Assembly (NCBI RefSeq): GCF_018069925.1
Contig: NZ_JAGPXB010000006.1
Coordinates: forward strand, 62,001-126,000
Direction of reading: 5' to 3'
Source: Flavobacterium erciyesense
GTDB taxonomy: Bacteria > Bacteroidota > Bacteroidia > Flavobacteriales > Flavobacteriaceae
Length of the DNA stretch: 64,000 bases
Positions within the stretch are counted from its first letter, which is position 1. Every line of letters begins with the position of its first letter. This document shows, one piece after another, positions 63,840 through 64,000 of the stretch. The notes beneath the pieces were generated by a model that worked only from the letters and a program-made list of their open reading frames with translations, was not told the DNA's origin and ran no database searches. A program made the position numbers and the translations under genes.

Positions 63840-64000
63840 ATGAAAATAGTAATTATAAACTACGGAGCCGGAAATATTCAAAGCATTATGTTTGCCATAG
63901 AGCGCTTGGGTTTTACAGCAGTGCTTAGTAACGATTGGAAGGAAATAAAAGCCGCAGATAAGGTTATTTTTCCCGGTGTTGGTGAAGCAAGTTCTGCTAT
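63840..64000 (+). CDS. hisH: Imidazole glycerol phosphate synthase glutaminase subunit, cut by the window edge
   Basis: The first 53 codons are visible: MKIVIINYGAGNIQSIMFAI, then KAADKVIFPGVGEAS. This is the HisH N-terminus, with YGAGN and the FPGVG oxyanion-strand motif. HisH releases ammonia from glutamine for HisF. The catalytic Cys lies beyond the window. It continues the his operon 77 bases after hisB. Confidence 0.95.
   Translation, partial: MKIVIINYGAGNIQSIMFAIERLGFTAVLSNDWKEIKAADKVIFPGVGEASSA

Overview
The window looks like the chromosome of a Flavobacterium-type member of the Bacteroidota. It is AT-rich. It carries two type IX secretion system (T9SS) cargo proteins, one with a type B and one with a type A C-terminal domain. 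It has promoters of the Bacteroidota form TTTG/TTG...TAnnTTTG, a single LptF/LptG-like permease, an lpxC-fabZ fusion with lpxD and lpxA beside it, and a long-form hisG with a bifunctional hisB. No phage, complete insertion sequence, CRISPR array or rRNA operon was seen. The species cannot be named from the sequence alone.

Layout. 1-6.2 kb: two convergent T9SS cargo genes, one entering from the left edge and one with fourteen 42-residue Asp-box repeats. 6.2-7.9 kb: a gene-poor stretch with short repeats, the 3' remnant of a broken gene and two identical tRNA-Ser(UGA) genes. 7.9-16.2 kb, minus strand: a tightly packed set tpx-dgkA-ftsK-lolA-lptFG-ribBA (envelope biogenesis, chromosome translocation, riboflavin), then a thioredoxin-like protein with a small helical protein, and ahpC. 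16.3-21.2 kb, minus strand: a probable peptidoglycan-recycling cluster (NagZ-like GH3, AmpG-like permease, GHL10/DigH-like hydrolase). 21.4-30 kb: a D-lactate-dehydrogenase-like FAD/Fe-S protein, an orphan with a degraded HExxH motif, an amino-acid permease, a DUF1080 protein and an HD phosphohydrolase.

30-37.5 kb: lipid A early steps (lpxD, lpxC-fabZ, lpxA), efp, a second lpxD-like gene that lacks one of the two conserved histidines, an NTF2-like protein, a polytopic membrane protein and sucD. 37.5-44.7 kb: a promoter-terminator unit ahead of a GIY-YIG-like gene, an apparent SAM-clan riboswitch ahead of an NhaC-family transporter (probable methionine transporter), a structured element ahead of fabG, a VWA-like membrane protein, and a LysR regulator next to a YeiH-type exporter. 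44.9-58.4 kb: an S1/P1-type zinc hydrolase; a thioredoxin-ApbE-DUF4266-DUF3570 module; an OmpR/histidine kinase pair; a CzcA-type metal pump fused to a TolC-like domain, with its adaptor; a ferritin-VIT1 fusion; and a small membrane protein. 58.5 kb to the right edge: the histidine operon hisG-hisD-hisC-(DUF2846-like)-hisB-hisH, preceded by an attenuator with a five-histidine leader peptide.

The most interesting parts are the ApbE/DUF4266/DUF3570 module, where the DUF3570 protein carries an SGAS-type sequence resembling a flavinylation site; the pump-TolC fusion with an internal signal-peptide-like segment; two structured elements (near 39.8 and 62.5 kb) that share an internal loop; and several paralogues or domains with lost catalytic residues (RibA half of RibBA, second LpxD, HExxH-like orphan).
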